From positions 28,544,442 to 28,608,441 of the forward strand of contig NC_039367.1 in NCBI RefSeq assembly GCF_003573695.1: a DNA stretch of 64,000 nt, read 5' to 3'. Of this stretch, positions 1 through 10,680 are shown piece by piece (the first letter of the stretch is position 1; each line of letters starts with the position of its first letter). The notes beneath the pieces were generated by a model. That model worked only from the letters and a program-made list of their open reading frames with translations, was not told the origin of the DNA and did no database searches. This DNA is from Papaver somniferum (taxonomy: Eukaryota; Streptophyta; Magnoliopsida; Ranunculales; Papaveraceae). A program made the position numbers and the translations under genes.

Positions 1-566
1 TTATTATAATCATGAAATTTCCACATCTTCACCGTGCGATCTCTTCGATGTATCACCGTTAGACACCCATCCATTTCTAAGAATCCGTCGCAGGAATGCA
101 CAGTATACTCTAAAATGGTGAATTTGGGAATCATGATCACCCTAAACTTCTCAGATCCAATACCAAATGCCATTATGGATTCAGAATACTCAACTGCCTC
201 TCCATAATCATGGCCACCACTCAAAGGTGCATTTCTATTGTACATAAACCAATATATGGAACCATTGGCATAAGCACTGATATTTCCATTGGGTTTACAT
301 GGAGGTGCGTCATCAATACTTCTCCATGCATTGTCCCCTACAGCCAAGACCTCGCAAACTGGAAGATCTTTGAATTTACCTTCATACCACAGAAAAATAG
401 CTTTATGTTTTCCAGTAATAGGATCGGATCCAAAATAACATTCCGGATGCTCATCAACTTCTACAATGACATTCTGTTTCTCTAAATTGATAAATACTGT
501 CGACTTGATCCATGGTGTTACTTCTCCTGTGCTGACATTGTATATCTGTACAGCAAAGATGTCAAC
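1..566 (-). CDS. F-box-associated (FBA) domain protein, partial C-terminal exon
   Basis: The minus strand is open for 188 codons from 566 to the window edge. It begins just after a stop/acceptor-like TTAG, so it reads as an internal or last exon with no ATG in view. The translation resembles the C-terminal interaction domain of plant F-box/kelch proteins: IYNVSTGEVTPWIKS near the start, then FLWYEGKFKDLPVCEVLAVG, and CDGFLEMDGCLTVI followed by MWKF near the edge. In this family the FBA domain binds the substrate that the SCF ubiquitin ligase marks for degradation. No F-box is visible; the 5' part would lie beyond about 640, where transposons now sit, so the gene may be cut off from its start. 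A decayed relative lies at 56030-56677. The family call is inference from sequence feel; intactness is unknown because the left end is outside the window. Confidence 0.6.
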
Positions 567-639
567 CTAACAGATCAATCCCCTAACAGGTCCCAAAATT
601 TTAAGATATGAGCTGCTCGAAACTATTTTGGGAATTTTA

Positions 640-720
640 ATAAAATACCACACTTCAGATTTCCGGTTTAAGAAACTGCCACCGTTTTTTTGAAAATTAA
701 TAAAGTACCACAACAGTTAT
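640..720 (+). repeat. left inverted repeat of the element enclosing copia-1
   Basis: This carries ACCACACTT, TTTAAGAAA and GCCACCGTTTTTTT in the same order as the reverse complement of 7425-7504. The similarity is imperfect, with several small differences, which suggests an old element. Confidence 0.5.
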
Positions 721-873
721 ATATTTCGTCAGGTCAACCAAACTGGACTACAATCGTAGAACCAGTCAAGAGAATAAGTGCATCATTACCTGTTTACCCT
801 TTACGATCCTTGAAAGAGTTGCAACCCTAGAAAAAAAACATAATAATGAAATCTGATCCATTCATGTCCATAC

Positions 874-1124
874 TAAAGAAACGGTTGACAAGGTTGTTTG
901 ATTTCACAACAATGTAAATTTTAATTCATTGATCAGCGTAGTTTATATATACACGGTTACAATTGTGTTTACAAAGATAAGAAAAGGAAAATAACAACAT
1001 AATGTCATCATAGGAATGACAGCAGAATGTCGACATACGTCGTCATAGTGTGTACAACATAATGTCGTCATAGGAATGACAGCAGAATGTCGACATACGT
1101 CGTCATAGTATTCTGATTATTCTA
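874..1124 (-). repeat. copia-1 3' LTR
   Basis: This is 251 bp, matching 5763-6013 with about five base differences. It contains a duplicated unit of about 60 bp that ends in GTCGACATACGTCGTCATAG, seen at about 992-1050 and again at 1051-1110. A direct repeat of this sort in an LTR often lies in the U3 promoter part, but that role is inference. Confidence 0.92.
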
Positions 1125-1127
1125 TTA

Positions 1128-1136
1128 CCCCCCCTC
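1128..1136 (-). other. copia-1 polypurine tract
   Basis: The minus strand reads GAGGGGGGG here, three bases short of the 3' LTR. It overlaps the stop codon of the RNase H frame (ACT TGA GGG), a compact arrangement. Confidence 0.75.
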
Positions 1137-4100
1137 AAGTTGGAGCGGTAGAGCCCGAACGAACTCCCAACTTGTGAACCAATCGGCCAAACTGTGGAGC
1201 ACCCAAAGGCTTTGTAAAAATATCTGCTAGTTGATCGGAGGACGGAAGATACGTCGGAAAAATCAATCCACTGATCAACTTCTCACGTACGAAATAACAA
1301 TCAATTTCAATATGTTTAGTACGTTCGTGAAATACAGGATTCTGGGCAATATGAATTGTTGCTTGACTATCACAGGAGATGGTGATAGGAAGAGGACATG
1401 AAATACGCATGTCATTAAAAAGATATCGCAACCATTGTAGCTCAGCTGTTAAGTTGGCCAATGCACGATATTCAACTTCAGCCGAAGAGCGAGAAACCGT
1501 TGGCTGCTTCTTTGATTTCCAGGAAATAGGACTGGAGCCTATTGTAACTAAATATCCTGTGGTAGAACTCCTAGTTATAGGACATCCTTCCCAGTCTGAA
1601 TCCGAGTATCCATGTAAAGAAAGATTACTGGACGAAGAAAGAAAAATACCATGTCCAATGGTACCTTTAAGATATCGTAAGACACGATGGGCAGCATCAA
1701 GATGAGCGGTATGCGGATGTTGCATGAATTGAGTCAAATAATTTAAGGCATACGTAATATCTGGACGAGTGACAGTAAGATACAAAAGTCTTCCAATAAG
1801 ACGACGATAAGAGCTGGAATCAGGTAAAGCCTCACCATCAGTAGGTAATAACTTAAGATGTGTATCCATCGGAAATGATGAAACACGAGCTCCTGTAAGT
1901 CCAGAATCCTTAAGAATGTCAAGAATATACTTTCATTGACATAGAAAAATACCTTTAGAGGATCGTGAAACTTCAATGCCTAAGAAATATTGAAGACGAC
2001 CAAGATCTTTAATTGAAAAATGATAGGCAAGACGTGATTTAAGTGAAATAATGAAATCATTATCTGTGCCAGTAATGATGATATCATCTACATAGACAAG
2101 GACAAACATAGATGTTGTGCCTTGATGATATGTGAAAAGAGAAGTATCACATAGAGATTTCTGAAATCCTTCCTGTAATAAAATGGAGGAAAGGTTGGCA
2201 AACCATTGACGAGAGGCTTGTTTAAGACCATAAATGGATTTCTTAAGTTTAAAAACTTTGGACTCACCTTTTCTAGCTAGTCCGGGAGGAATTTTCATGT
2301 ATATTTCTTCATCTATATCTCCCTGAAGAAACGCATTATTGACATCGAGTTGATGAAGAGACCAATTTTTAATTGCCGCAATAGACAGTAGGACGCGAAC
2401 AGTCACCAGTTTGGCAACAGGGGCAAAGGTGTCATAGTAGGCGATTCCTTCTTGCTGAGTGTATCCTTTTGCCACGAGACGAGCCTTGTATCGTTCCACG
2501 GTACCATCAGATTTAAATTTGATTTTATACACCCATTTGCATCCAATGGCTGTTTTCCGTGGTGGCAAATCAACAATAATCCAAGTGTCATTTGCTTCGA
2601 GAGCTATTATCTCTTTTGCCATTGTTGCACGCCATTTAGGGCATTGAGTGGCTTGAGAAAAGGATTTAGGTTCTGCGGACAAAATAACCTTAGTAAGAAA
2701 AGATTTATGAGAAGGTGAAAACTTGTCGAATGAAAAATAATTAGTCATAGGATGAACTGAAGTTGAAGTACATTCAGTAGAAAAGCAGTGATAGTCTTTT
2801 AAATAAGCTGGTGGATTCCTAGCACGAGAAAATCGAGAATCTGTAAGAGCTGCAGGTATTTGCTGCAGATTTGAGGAGTCCACGGAAGGGACTGCAGGGG
2901 CCGATGGAGGAGCATGTGTAGGTCCTGGATCATCTGCAGGGATAGAGGTAGAAGGAACTGCAGTTACAGACGGAAAATCTGTGCGTGTAACAACAGATGC
3001 GTCTGGCGAAGAGAGAACTGGCGTGTTCGGCGAGCTAGAATCGGGAGATTTGTTGCTCGGCAAGGTATGTGAGCGAACAGGAAGAGCAGGAGGTACACTG
3101 GTAAAAGGATCAGTGGCTGCAGAATCCAAGTCGCTCGGCAAAGAATCAGTAACATTGGAGTTGCCTGTATGGCTGTCAGGAACATGCATGGAAGGATCAT
3201 GCAATGAAGGCTGTGACAAATGCACAGGAGTAGAAGATTGTGAATTAAAAATAGAATCGTAATGAATATATTCTGAAGATTGCACAGGTGGGGATGTCTG
3301 GAAGTGAGTATTGATATCATGAAATGGGAAACAATCCTCATGAAAAACGACATCCCGAGAAACATATATATGTTTTGATTCGAGATAAAAAAAATTGTAC
3401 CCTTTCTGACCATGGGGGTAACCAATGAAAATGCCTGGTTTAGCACGCTGATCAAACTTATGAGAGATTCTCGTGTTTCTGCCAAAACACAAACAACCGA
3501 AGACACGCAAAGACATATAGTCCGGAGATTTATGTAACAACAGTTCATGCGGAGTTTTGTGAGCCAGAACCGGTGTGGGCATTAAGTTTATTAAGTACGC
3601 AGCAGTGAGAATACACTCGCCCCAAAAACGAAGAGGCAAGTTGGATTGAAACCGTAATGAACGTGCAACATTGAGAAGATGTCGATGTTTTCTTTCGACA
3701 ACACCATTCTGTTGTGGTGTATAAACACAACTGGTTTGGTGTAAAACACCGTTTTGATGGAACCACTTTTGTAATTCAGTGGATTTGAACTCAGACCCAT
3801 TATCAGAACGAAAAGTTTGTAATTGAGGAATGAGAAATTTATTGATACCAGAGGAGATGCTGGTAATAGAATTACCAAACTGAGTGATCACAAAAGAAAA
3901 AAAAATATTTGAGAAACTTTAAAGTTTCGGATTTAGTTTTCATGAGATAAACCCAAGTACACCTAGTATAATCATCCACAATTGTAAGGAAATATTTCAC
4001 ACCAGTGAATGATTCAGTTGCAATGGGACCCCATATATCAGCATGAATTAATTGAAAAGGTCGTGAAGACAAAGAATGACTTTTATTAAACTTCAATCGT

Positions 4101-5734
4101 GTTTCTTTTGCCATAGGGCATACATCACATGAATGATTAAACCGAGAGCTAATATAACCAAATTTGGAAGCTAAAAAACGAAAACAATCCATACTAGGAT
4201 GGCCGAGACGGCGATGCCATGTATCAACAGGCTTATTTGCAGAAAGTGATAAAGCAAATGGACGAAACATGAAATGATAAAGACCAGCGATGCGTTTAAT
4301 CCATCCAATCTCCGTGTTCATGGACAGGTCCTGAAAGATACAATAATCTTTTGAGAATTTGAGACAACAATTCGTTGAACTAGTCAATTGACTAACCGAG
4401 ATTAAATTGAATTTGAAACTAGGAATATAAAAAACTTCCAATAGTTTGAGAGTCGGAGACAAATCAATATTTCCAATATGTGTCACAGAGGTAAGAGATC
4501 CATCCGGCAGTTGCACACTAATTGGTTTGGTAACCAAAGTATAAGTAGTAAAGAAAGAAAGAGATGAACAAATGTGATGAGTAGCACCACTATCTACTAT
4601 CCAAACATGATTCGAACAAGATAAAATAGTACCTGCAAAGTTTGCAGAGGGGCTAATATCGATACCTTCATTGGCTGGATCCAACAGCGAGAGAAGCCGG
4701 GCATACTGTGCTGCGGAGATAGTCGGTGCAGCAACGGCCGGCATAGGCACAGACGCTAGTATGGTGGCAGCAGCGAGAGGATGAGAATCAGAGTCTCTGG
4801 GCTTTGGTAAGTCCTTTGGATATCCATTCAGTTTCCAGCAGGTGTCCTTGGTATGACCGTGCTTGTTGCAATGGTCACAAAAGGGGCGTTGTCGTTTGTT
4901 ATTGCCCGAGCTATGGTTGTTGTTTCCTCCCGGATGTGCAGAGAACCTTTGGGTTCGATAATCACCACGAGAAGCATATAAAGTTTCTGATTCAATCATA
5001 GGAAAAGAGGAAGAATTGATACCTTGTTGCTCTTCCTCCTGCCTAACATGGTTGTAGATCTTAGCAGGAGATGGCATAGGTTCTATTAAAAGAATCTGGC
5101 TTCGCAGAGAGGAAAATCTGTCGTGTAAACCCTGCAAAAATTCCATCGATCTATCTTGATTATGATGATCCACATAATTTTTACCTGCTCTGCAGATGCA
5201 TGGTTCGATCGGCCTGAAGGTATCTAGCTGATCCCAAAGAGTTTTGAGTTGAGTATAATACATCGCCACATTCAGATTCTCTTGTTTTAATGTTGCAATC
5301 GACTGCTTGATTACATAAATCTTGGATGAATTGTGATGTGAGAACCGGGACTTTATCTCCATCCATTGTTCACGTGCGGAAGGAAAGTTCTGTGTGCTGG
5401 ATCGAATCCCTGGATCGACCGAGTTGGAAATCCAACTCCCAACGAGATCATCGCAACGCGTCCAGTGAGAGATGTCTGTCAGGTTTGTAGGTTTCACAAT
5501 AGTTCCATCTATGTATCCTGTTTTTCCTTTCGCACTAAGTGCTTTCATCATTCCTCTTCCCCAAGTGCAGTAGTTTTCACTATTAAGAAGCGGAGTATAG
5601 ATGACTGATGTAGGATTATCAGAAGGATGTACATAATATGGACTTGATGGAGTTAAAACAGTATCTGTTTCAGGATTAACTTTAGGAGTGTTTGATTGAT
5701 CTTCTACTAGAGTCATGATGTTTAGGATTCTCAA
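1135..5734 (-). pseudogene. copia-1 gag-pol polyprotein, two disabling changes
   Basis: The first frame, 5734-3872 (620 aa), holds GAG, a zinc knuckle CDHCNKHGHTKDTC (residues 286-299), the aspartic protease motif IVDSGATHH (379-387), the pre-integrase HHCC finger (H507, H512, C536, C539) and the first integrase Asp in HADIWGP. A one-base slip in an A-run near 3891-3901 moves the reading into 3891-1933. That frame has integrase FRSDNGSEF and VVERKHR, then reverse transcriptase with LDVNNAFLQG and YVDDIIITG. A TGA at 1933-1935 (after GIFLCQ) then interrupts it. The same frame resumes to 1135 with RNase H motifs GYSDSDWEG, SRSSAEVEYRA and KHIEIDCYFV. The domain order protease-integrase-RT-RNase H defines Ty1/copia. 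Everything else is present, so disabling was recent. Confidence 0.93.
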
Positions 5735-5748
5735 AAAAAATAAAGCTA

Positions 5749-5762
5749 GCTCTTGTATACCA
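5749..5762 (-). other. copia-1 primer-binding site
   Basis: On the minus strand the 14 bases directly after the 5' LTR read TGGTATACAAGAGC. This is close to the initiator-Met tRNA complement TGGTATCAGAGC used by most plant copia elements. Confidence 0.7.
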
Positions 5763-6013
5763 TAAAGAAATGGTTGACAAGGTTGTTTGATTTCACAACA
5801 ATGTAAATTTTAATTCATTGATCAGTGTAGTTTATATATACACGGTTACAATTGTGTTTACAAAGATAAGAAAAGGAAAATAACAACAGAATGTCATCAT
5901 AGGAATGACAGCAGAATGTCGACATTCGTCGTCATAGTGTGTACAACAGAATGTCGTCATAGGAATGACAGCAGAATGTCGACATACGTCGTCATAGTAT
6001 TCTGATTATTCTA
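5763..6013 (-). repeat. copia-1 5' LTR
   Basis: This is 251 bp, the same length as the left copy, and carries the same internal duplicated unit. On the minus strand it is the upstream LTR and would drive transcription of the element. Confidence 0.92.
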
Positions 6014-7424
6014 ATACATACCGCTATTCACTTAGGTTTTAACGGTGAACCAAACAAGTCGAAAGAGAGGAGAAAATCAGCTGCTGCTGTTATTGCCGAG
6101 AAACTATATCGAGAAAAAGACAGAGAAATTGAGAGATGGAAATCGAGCAGAAATTGAAGATGTGTGAGAATCAAATCTGTTAGGGATTTCTTATGAAATT
6201 GGAGGTGTTCTTGGTGATTCAGATGAAGATTTGGAGTTGATGTTATTGTCGATCTCTAAAAATGGAAGATGAAGAAGAATTGATGGGGTATGGTGATGAG
6301 ATTGAACTGACTTACAGCCGTGGATGATCGGGAACGAATTGAACATTGGGTTTGATTTTCCGACAGAGATCAAGATATTAATACGATGGATGCTGTGATG
6401 ATTGTGGTTTTGAACCAAATCGAGAATTGGTTAGGGTCTGGTGATGAAGCAAGAACAGTGACGAGATGGTGTTTGTTTCTATGGGTCAGTGATTCGACAA
6501 TAAGTTTGTTGTTGAAAGAATAATTACGGGAATTGTTGTTCGAGACAAACTAGCATAAGAACTTCTCTAAGCAAAATTTAGTTGAACAAACAAATCAAAA
6601 TGTCGGTAGTAATGGAATCAAGTAGATCTAGTAGATATGCTGCTGATGTTGATTCAAGTTCAAACAAAGTGGGTTCTAAAAACGAAACGGATGTATGTTT
6701 GCTCAACCACCAGCATTCTTCTATCCTACTGATGCCTTGCAGTTTGCTAAAATCTAAGTGTATGATTAATTGAATAGAAATGATCCCATCTTTGGAGCCG
6801 TGTTAGATTGAAGACATGATAGAGGGAATAAATCAGTTTTATGTGAATTTGATATGCCACCAGCAGAACGCATGTAGGTGTTTGCTGAATTGCTTGAACC
6901 ACCTGCTTCACTCGAAAATCAACAATCGAGTTCTCGTTGCGGCTGCCTGTTGACTGCCATGGCTGGATGTATTTCTGGAGTGGATGAAGTAGACTACAAG
7001 GGTTTTGGAATTCAGTAGAGTTTTGGACAGAGATTTCAAGTCGTGAAAATAGTTCTAAATGAGAACTTGTCGCTGCTGTTTTTAAGGGAGTGGTGTTGTT
7101 GGTTATGAAGATACAGAATAAATTTGATGGTGCAATGGAGGCTTGAATCCTTGTTGGTCTAGACTTGAATCCGCGGTGGTCAAGGCTTGCGTGGATGTTA
7201 AATTGCAGGAATGAATTTGATGCTGCAATGGAGGCTTGAATCGGTATTGGTGTAGGCTTGAATCCATGTTCCAAACTCAGACAATGACTCACACTATTAG
7301 GTCGATTTGAATCAGTCCTAGTTAGATGGTTTGGGGGTTAAATGTCTTTTACTAGGGATGATTTACTGCCATGTAGGCACTAACGATAGTTAACCGTTTT
7401 CTCAAAAAAACGGGATGGAAAAGG

Positions 7425-7504
7425 TCAAATGTGTGGCATTAAATAAATTCTTAAAAAAACGGTGGCACTTTCTTAAACATCAAATTTAAAGTGTGGCACT
7501 TTAT
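7425..7504 (-). repeat. right inverted repeat of the element enclosing copia-1
   Basis: Reverse-complement partner of 640-720. It contains AAAAAAACGGTGGCA, TTTCTTAAA and AAGTGTGGCAC. Adjacent sequence from 7325 also resembles the left side up to about 815, so the true repeat may be about 180 bp. Confidence 0.5.
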
Positions 7505-8035
7505 ACACATGGAGAAGAGACTGAGAAGGAGAGACTGTTACTCAAAAACAAGAATGGGTTGTTCATTTTTCTTTTAAGTAGTCCGTGCGTGGGTTTAAAC
7601 CGGAGACCTGGAAAGGATATAAAAAGTTTTTAGTTTGGCTGGCCTCATTCTTGGCATTAAAATGCCAATAACAGCTTCCCAAAGGCAAAAGGTACTGAGA
7701 GAAAACCCTTCAAATAACTTAGAATGAGATGACCAAATATACACTGCACATTCAGTTGCGCTATGCTTCTCTTCTTGTTATTGTAGAGCCTGTAGTTGAG
7801 TTCCCTCCGAATCGTCCACCGAATCATTGCAAAAGGCAATATCCCCTGCAGAAGTGTGAAGAAATTCATTCCCAAGTGAACAGAATCTGCTATTAAAATA
7901 GGAAAGTTTAAGAAAATAAAACATCTCTTCAACTATTAAAACAAAATTAGCACAACAGAAAAAAACAAGGTTCGATATAACACCCTGAGTACATGAGAAA
8001 AAACCGGGCAAATATGTAAGACATTACTGCTCCCC
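7505..8035. other. sequence without a gene; probable retroposed 3' UTR from about 7650
   Basis: There is no convincing coding frame. From about 8035 down to about 7650 the minus strand is T-rich and directly follows the stop of the ribosomal-protein pseudogene, so it may be the 3' UTR of the retroposed mRNA. No clear poly(A) tail is left. Confidence 0.4.
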
Positions 8036-8919
8036 TCAGTCCCAACCTGCAGCTGGAGGGATAACTGCGACATCAACAGCATGTACTGGTGGGACCACTG
8101 GCTCCCAAGCTACATCTACTCCTGCCACAGGAACACCTGTATCAGTCCAATACGCACCGGCAGCAAGGCTGGAGCAGCAATTGCATCACCTACCCATTGG
8201 GCATCACCACCACATTGATCATTAGAGATCATCATACCAGCACCACCATACTCAGTAACACCAAAATCGGCCACTGGAGCAGCACCCTCATCTGCTTCCT
8301 GATCTTTGGTTTCCTCAGGCTCCCTGTATAAAAATAGATCCACCATCACATCCCACTTGTGCCCTGAGGAAATGATGCCACACATTTGCAGAACCATCCT
8401 TGCCAACATCCAGAAAAGACACCCAATGCTGTGTTTTCCTTTGTTGTTAGCAGGAATACCAACCTCAACGTATGGCACTGGTGAGTCGGTTTCACAGAAT
8501 GCAGTTGTGGGAATGTTACCAAGAGCAGTTGATGGTCAGTTCTTGGGTCGGTAAGGATGAGAAGACGTGGCTTGGTGAAGGATTTCTGCATCTGATTGGT
8601 GAATGTACCAGCGGTGTGTCTTCTTGCTAGTGGCTGAGCACAATGTAGTGAGCAAACTTCAAAACAGCCCTCTGCCCATATGGCCTAGCAGACTGAACAA
8701 TGATGTCTTGTGGGTTTTCAATGGCAACAATAACCCTTGCAGCAATCATATAAGCTTCTCCCATGTTTTCCCAAGGTTTATAATGTAAATACCATCGGTT
8801 CTTCTCTTAAAAACGTAACTTTCCATCTGGTAATTTACATTTTTGGTACCCAGATGTGCATCTGCAGCTAAAAGCATCTGTGTTTCTTCTTCCTTCTGGG
8901 ATAAAATCTCCGTCGCAAA
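8036..8919 (-). pseudogene. 40S ribosomal protein SA (RPSA/p40) processed pseudogene
   Basis: The minus strand keeps almost the full length of plant RPSA without introns, in shifting frames. In order: [122 protein letters not shown] and a C-terminus ending PPAAGWD before TGA at 8036-8038. RPSA is a small-subunit ribosomal protein. Breaks include a stop after FAHYIVLSH, a deletion/frameshift after DPRTDHQ, another near PALLPV, and a missing ATG (the codon before ATEILSQ reads TTT). The lack of introns and the scattered lesions point to a retroposed copy that has decayed. Confidence 0.88.
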
Positions 8920-8974
8920 TGCAACAAATTAAGGTTAGCTTCTCTTCTTCTTCGGAGAAGAGATTTTACACACC

Positions 8975-9500
8975 TCTAGTGTTTTACACAACAACCAACA
9001 AGGAATACAAATAGCTGTGATATCAACCAGTGCCACAGAGGAATAGATGTTGCATCAGATTTTTCTTTAAGTTCCCAGCAGAAGAGTAGAAAAATACAAA
9101 CAGATGCACAAAAGAGAGACACGTGTATGGTGACGTTTTGGGTCATTGCTCTACCTTTTATAATGATTTTGGTTTTAGTTTGACTCTCCTTTTTGCAATT
9201 AGATATCCGTGAATCTAACAAATAAATACTATGCTAATTCTGGAGAAGTGTATTCACTATCCGCACTTTTGGAAACCATTCATATATCTGTTGATTTTGT
9301 TTTAATTATGCTGGTGTTATTCTTAATCAAAAGAGTCAACAGACACAATAATTGTTTCGAGCCCTACGTGGAAACCACCATTACGACGTTAAGGTCTTAA
9401 GGAATTTTTGGGCAATGAAAAAAACAAACCCAAAAAAAACTGCTTACGCTGAAGTACTCTTACAAATGAGAAAACGACAACTTTTTATAGACTAGATAAA
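8975..9500 (-). repeat. duplicated unit with signal-peptide-like ORF, copy 1
   Basis: This unit recurs at about 10025-10560 and 57080-57390. Its minus strand encodes a short hydrophobic N-terminus, MTQNVTIHVSLFCASVC followed by IFLLFCWELKEKSDA, that would suit a secreted peptide, but the frame ends soon after. Copies share the phrase GAGACACGTG or GAGACACATG and the flank TTTTGATTAAGA or similar. I do not recognise the gene. It may be a first exon repeated along with the SHW1 region. Confidence 0.5.
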
Positions 9501-9509
9501 GTGTAGTTT

Positions 9510-9574
9510 TCAGTGAAAATTTACACATATAACAAGTATTACAATGAACACTGAACCTCCCAGTGTGCATACAA
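9510..9574 (-). pseudogene. relic of SHW1-like exon 3
   Basis: Directly after an acceptor-like CTGCAG, the minus strand reads VVCTLGGSVFIVILVICVNF then a stop. This matches the first 17 or so residues of exon 3 in the two SHW1-like genes (VVCTLGGTVFIVILMVRVIW) before diverging. Flanking intron sequence from about 9600 to 9970 also matches intron 2 of copy B (about 58370-59060). It is therefore a truncated duplicate of the 3' part of the gene, without exons 1 and 2 nearby. Confidence 0.75.
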
Positions 9575-10024
9575 CCTGCAGACAAAGCCCCCGACTATCA
9601 GATTCATTATGTGCATTTGTTTGCTTCTTACTTTTAAAATTGAGAACTCGATAACCCACAGCACTAAAGAGAAAATATTGAATGTACGTAACAAAAAATA
9701 AGACAAATTTCTGGTTTGCCATCAACATTAACAATAACCATCAAATGTATATTAACAAGGTTTGGGATTGTAACAGCATTGACCTTACCACAGGGTTGAT
9801 CCTAGTACTCCATAACATTAGCCTTTGACAAAATGACTACACAGCTAATCAAGTTTCTAAAATATCATAATTCTACACAAACCTATAAATTTGGTAGACT
9901 TTCATGAAGATTCAACAGAATGCATGGAGGAGACACATATTTCTGTACATTTCTCCTTATAATCAGATCCGCAATCATGAAAAGGTATATTCATACAAAA
10001 ATGATTAGAGATATGTAGAAAAAT

Positions 10025-10560
10025 AAGGAAGTTGGGATTCACAACAAGCACCAAACAAGGAATAGAGATCGCTATCAACCAGTGCCACGGACAAATAGAG
10101 ATTGCATCTGATTTTTCTTGAAGTTCCGAGCAGCAGAGTCAAAAAATAAAAACAGATGCACAAAAGAGAGAGACATGCATAATGAGGTTTGGGCTTATTG
10201 CCTTACCTTTGATAATGATCTTTGTTTTAATTTGACAACCCGTTTGAGAGTGACTAATATAGTTAGGAAAAAATGTATTTACTATCCGCAGTCTTAGAAA
10301 CTGTTCATATATTTGTTTTAATTAGGCTGGTCTCATTCTTAATCAAAAGAGTCTTCATAACAATCTTCACAATAATAGCTTCTGAGGTGTACGTGGAAAT
10401 CACCGTTGCGGTACCCAGGTTTTAAAGATGTTATGGGCAATGCAACCAACAACAACAAAAACTTCTTATGCCGAAATAAAAAGCTCTTTACTAAATGAGA
10501 AAACAACAACTTTTCAGAGACCAGCTAAAATGTAGTTTTCAGTGAAAATTATACATATAA
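10025..10560 (-). repeat. duplicated unit, copy 2
   Basis: A diverged copy of 8975-9500. The hydrophobic start (PNLIMHVSLFCASVFIF) is cut by a stop here, so this copy cannot encode the longer peptide. It lies just downstream of SHW1-like copy A on the gene's strand. Confidence 0.5.
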
Positions 10561-10680
10561 CGATAATAGGAGAGATTGACTTTAGATTATTTAGTCAAGT
10601 GTAATTCATTTTAGTAGATTATTCATTACCGAGAGTAAGATCAGAAGCTAACCAGATGAAGGCGAAACCAGAGTAATGGC

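Larger units (their letters stand above)
874..6013 (-). mobile_element. Ty1/copia LTR retrotransposon (copia-1), nearly intact
   Basis: Two 251-bp LTRs (874-1124 and 5763-6013) with about five differences between them flank a minus-strand gag-pol reading frame. The primer-binding site lies next to the right LTR and a polypurine tract next to the left one. ATAC occurs directly outside both ends (870-873 and 6014-6017), a likely short target duplication. Low LTR divergence means a fairly recent insertion. The LTR ends read TA...TA rather than the usual TG...CA. The coding region is broken by one frameshift and one nonsense codon, so this copy is not expected to move by itself. Confidence 0.93.
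640..7504. mobile_element. putative non-autonomous DNA element bounded by inverted repeats, split by copia-1
   Basis: The stretch near 640-720 is an imperfect inverted copy of 7425-7504. Both contain the core TGCCACCGTTTTTTT (as GGTGGCA on the right) flanked by ACCACAC blocks. Weaker similarity continues inwards to about 815 and 7325. Subtracting copia-1 leaves an element of roughly 1.7 kb with no transposase. I could not settle a target-site duplication, so the superfamily (Mutator-like is one guess) stays open. The interior, 6014-7325, has no convincing gene. It holds two copies of a roughly 90-bp unit at about 7105-7165 and 7200-7270 that both read GCAATGGAGGCTTGAATC. Confidence 0.45.

Noticed and set aside
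2452..3262. Plus-strand frames within copia-1
   Set aside because: They lie antisense to recognisable integrase and RT.
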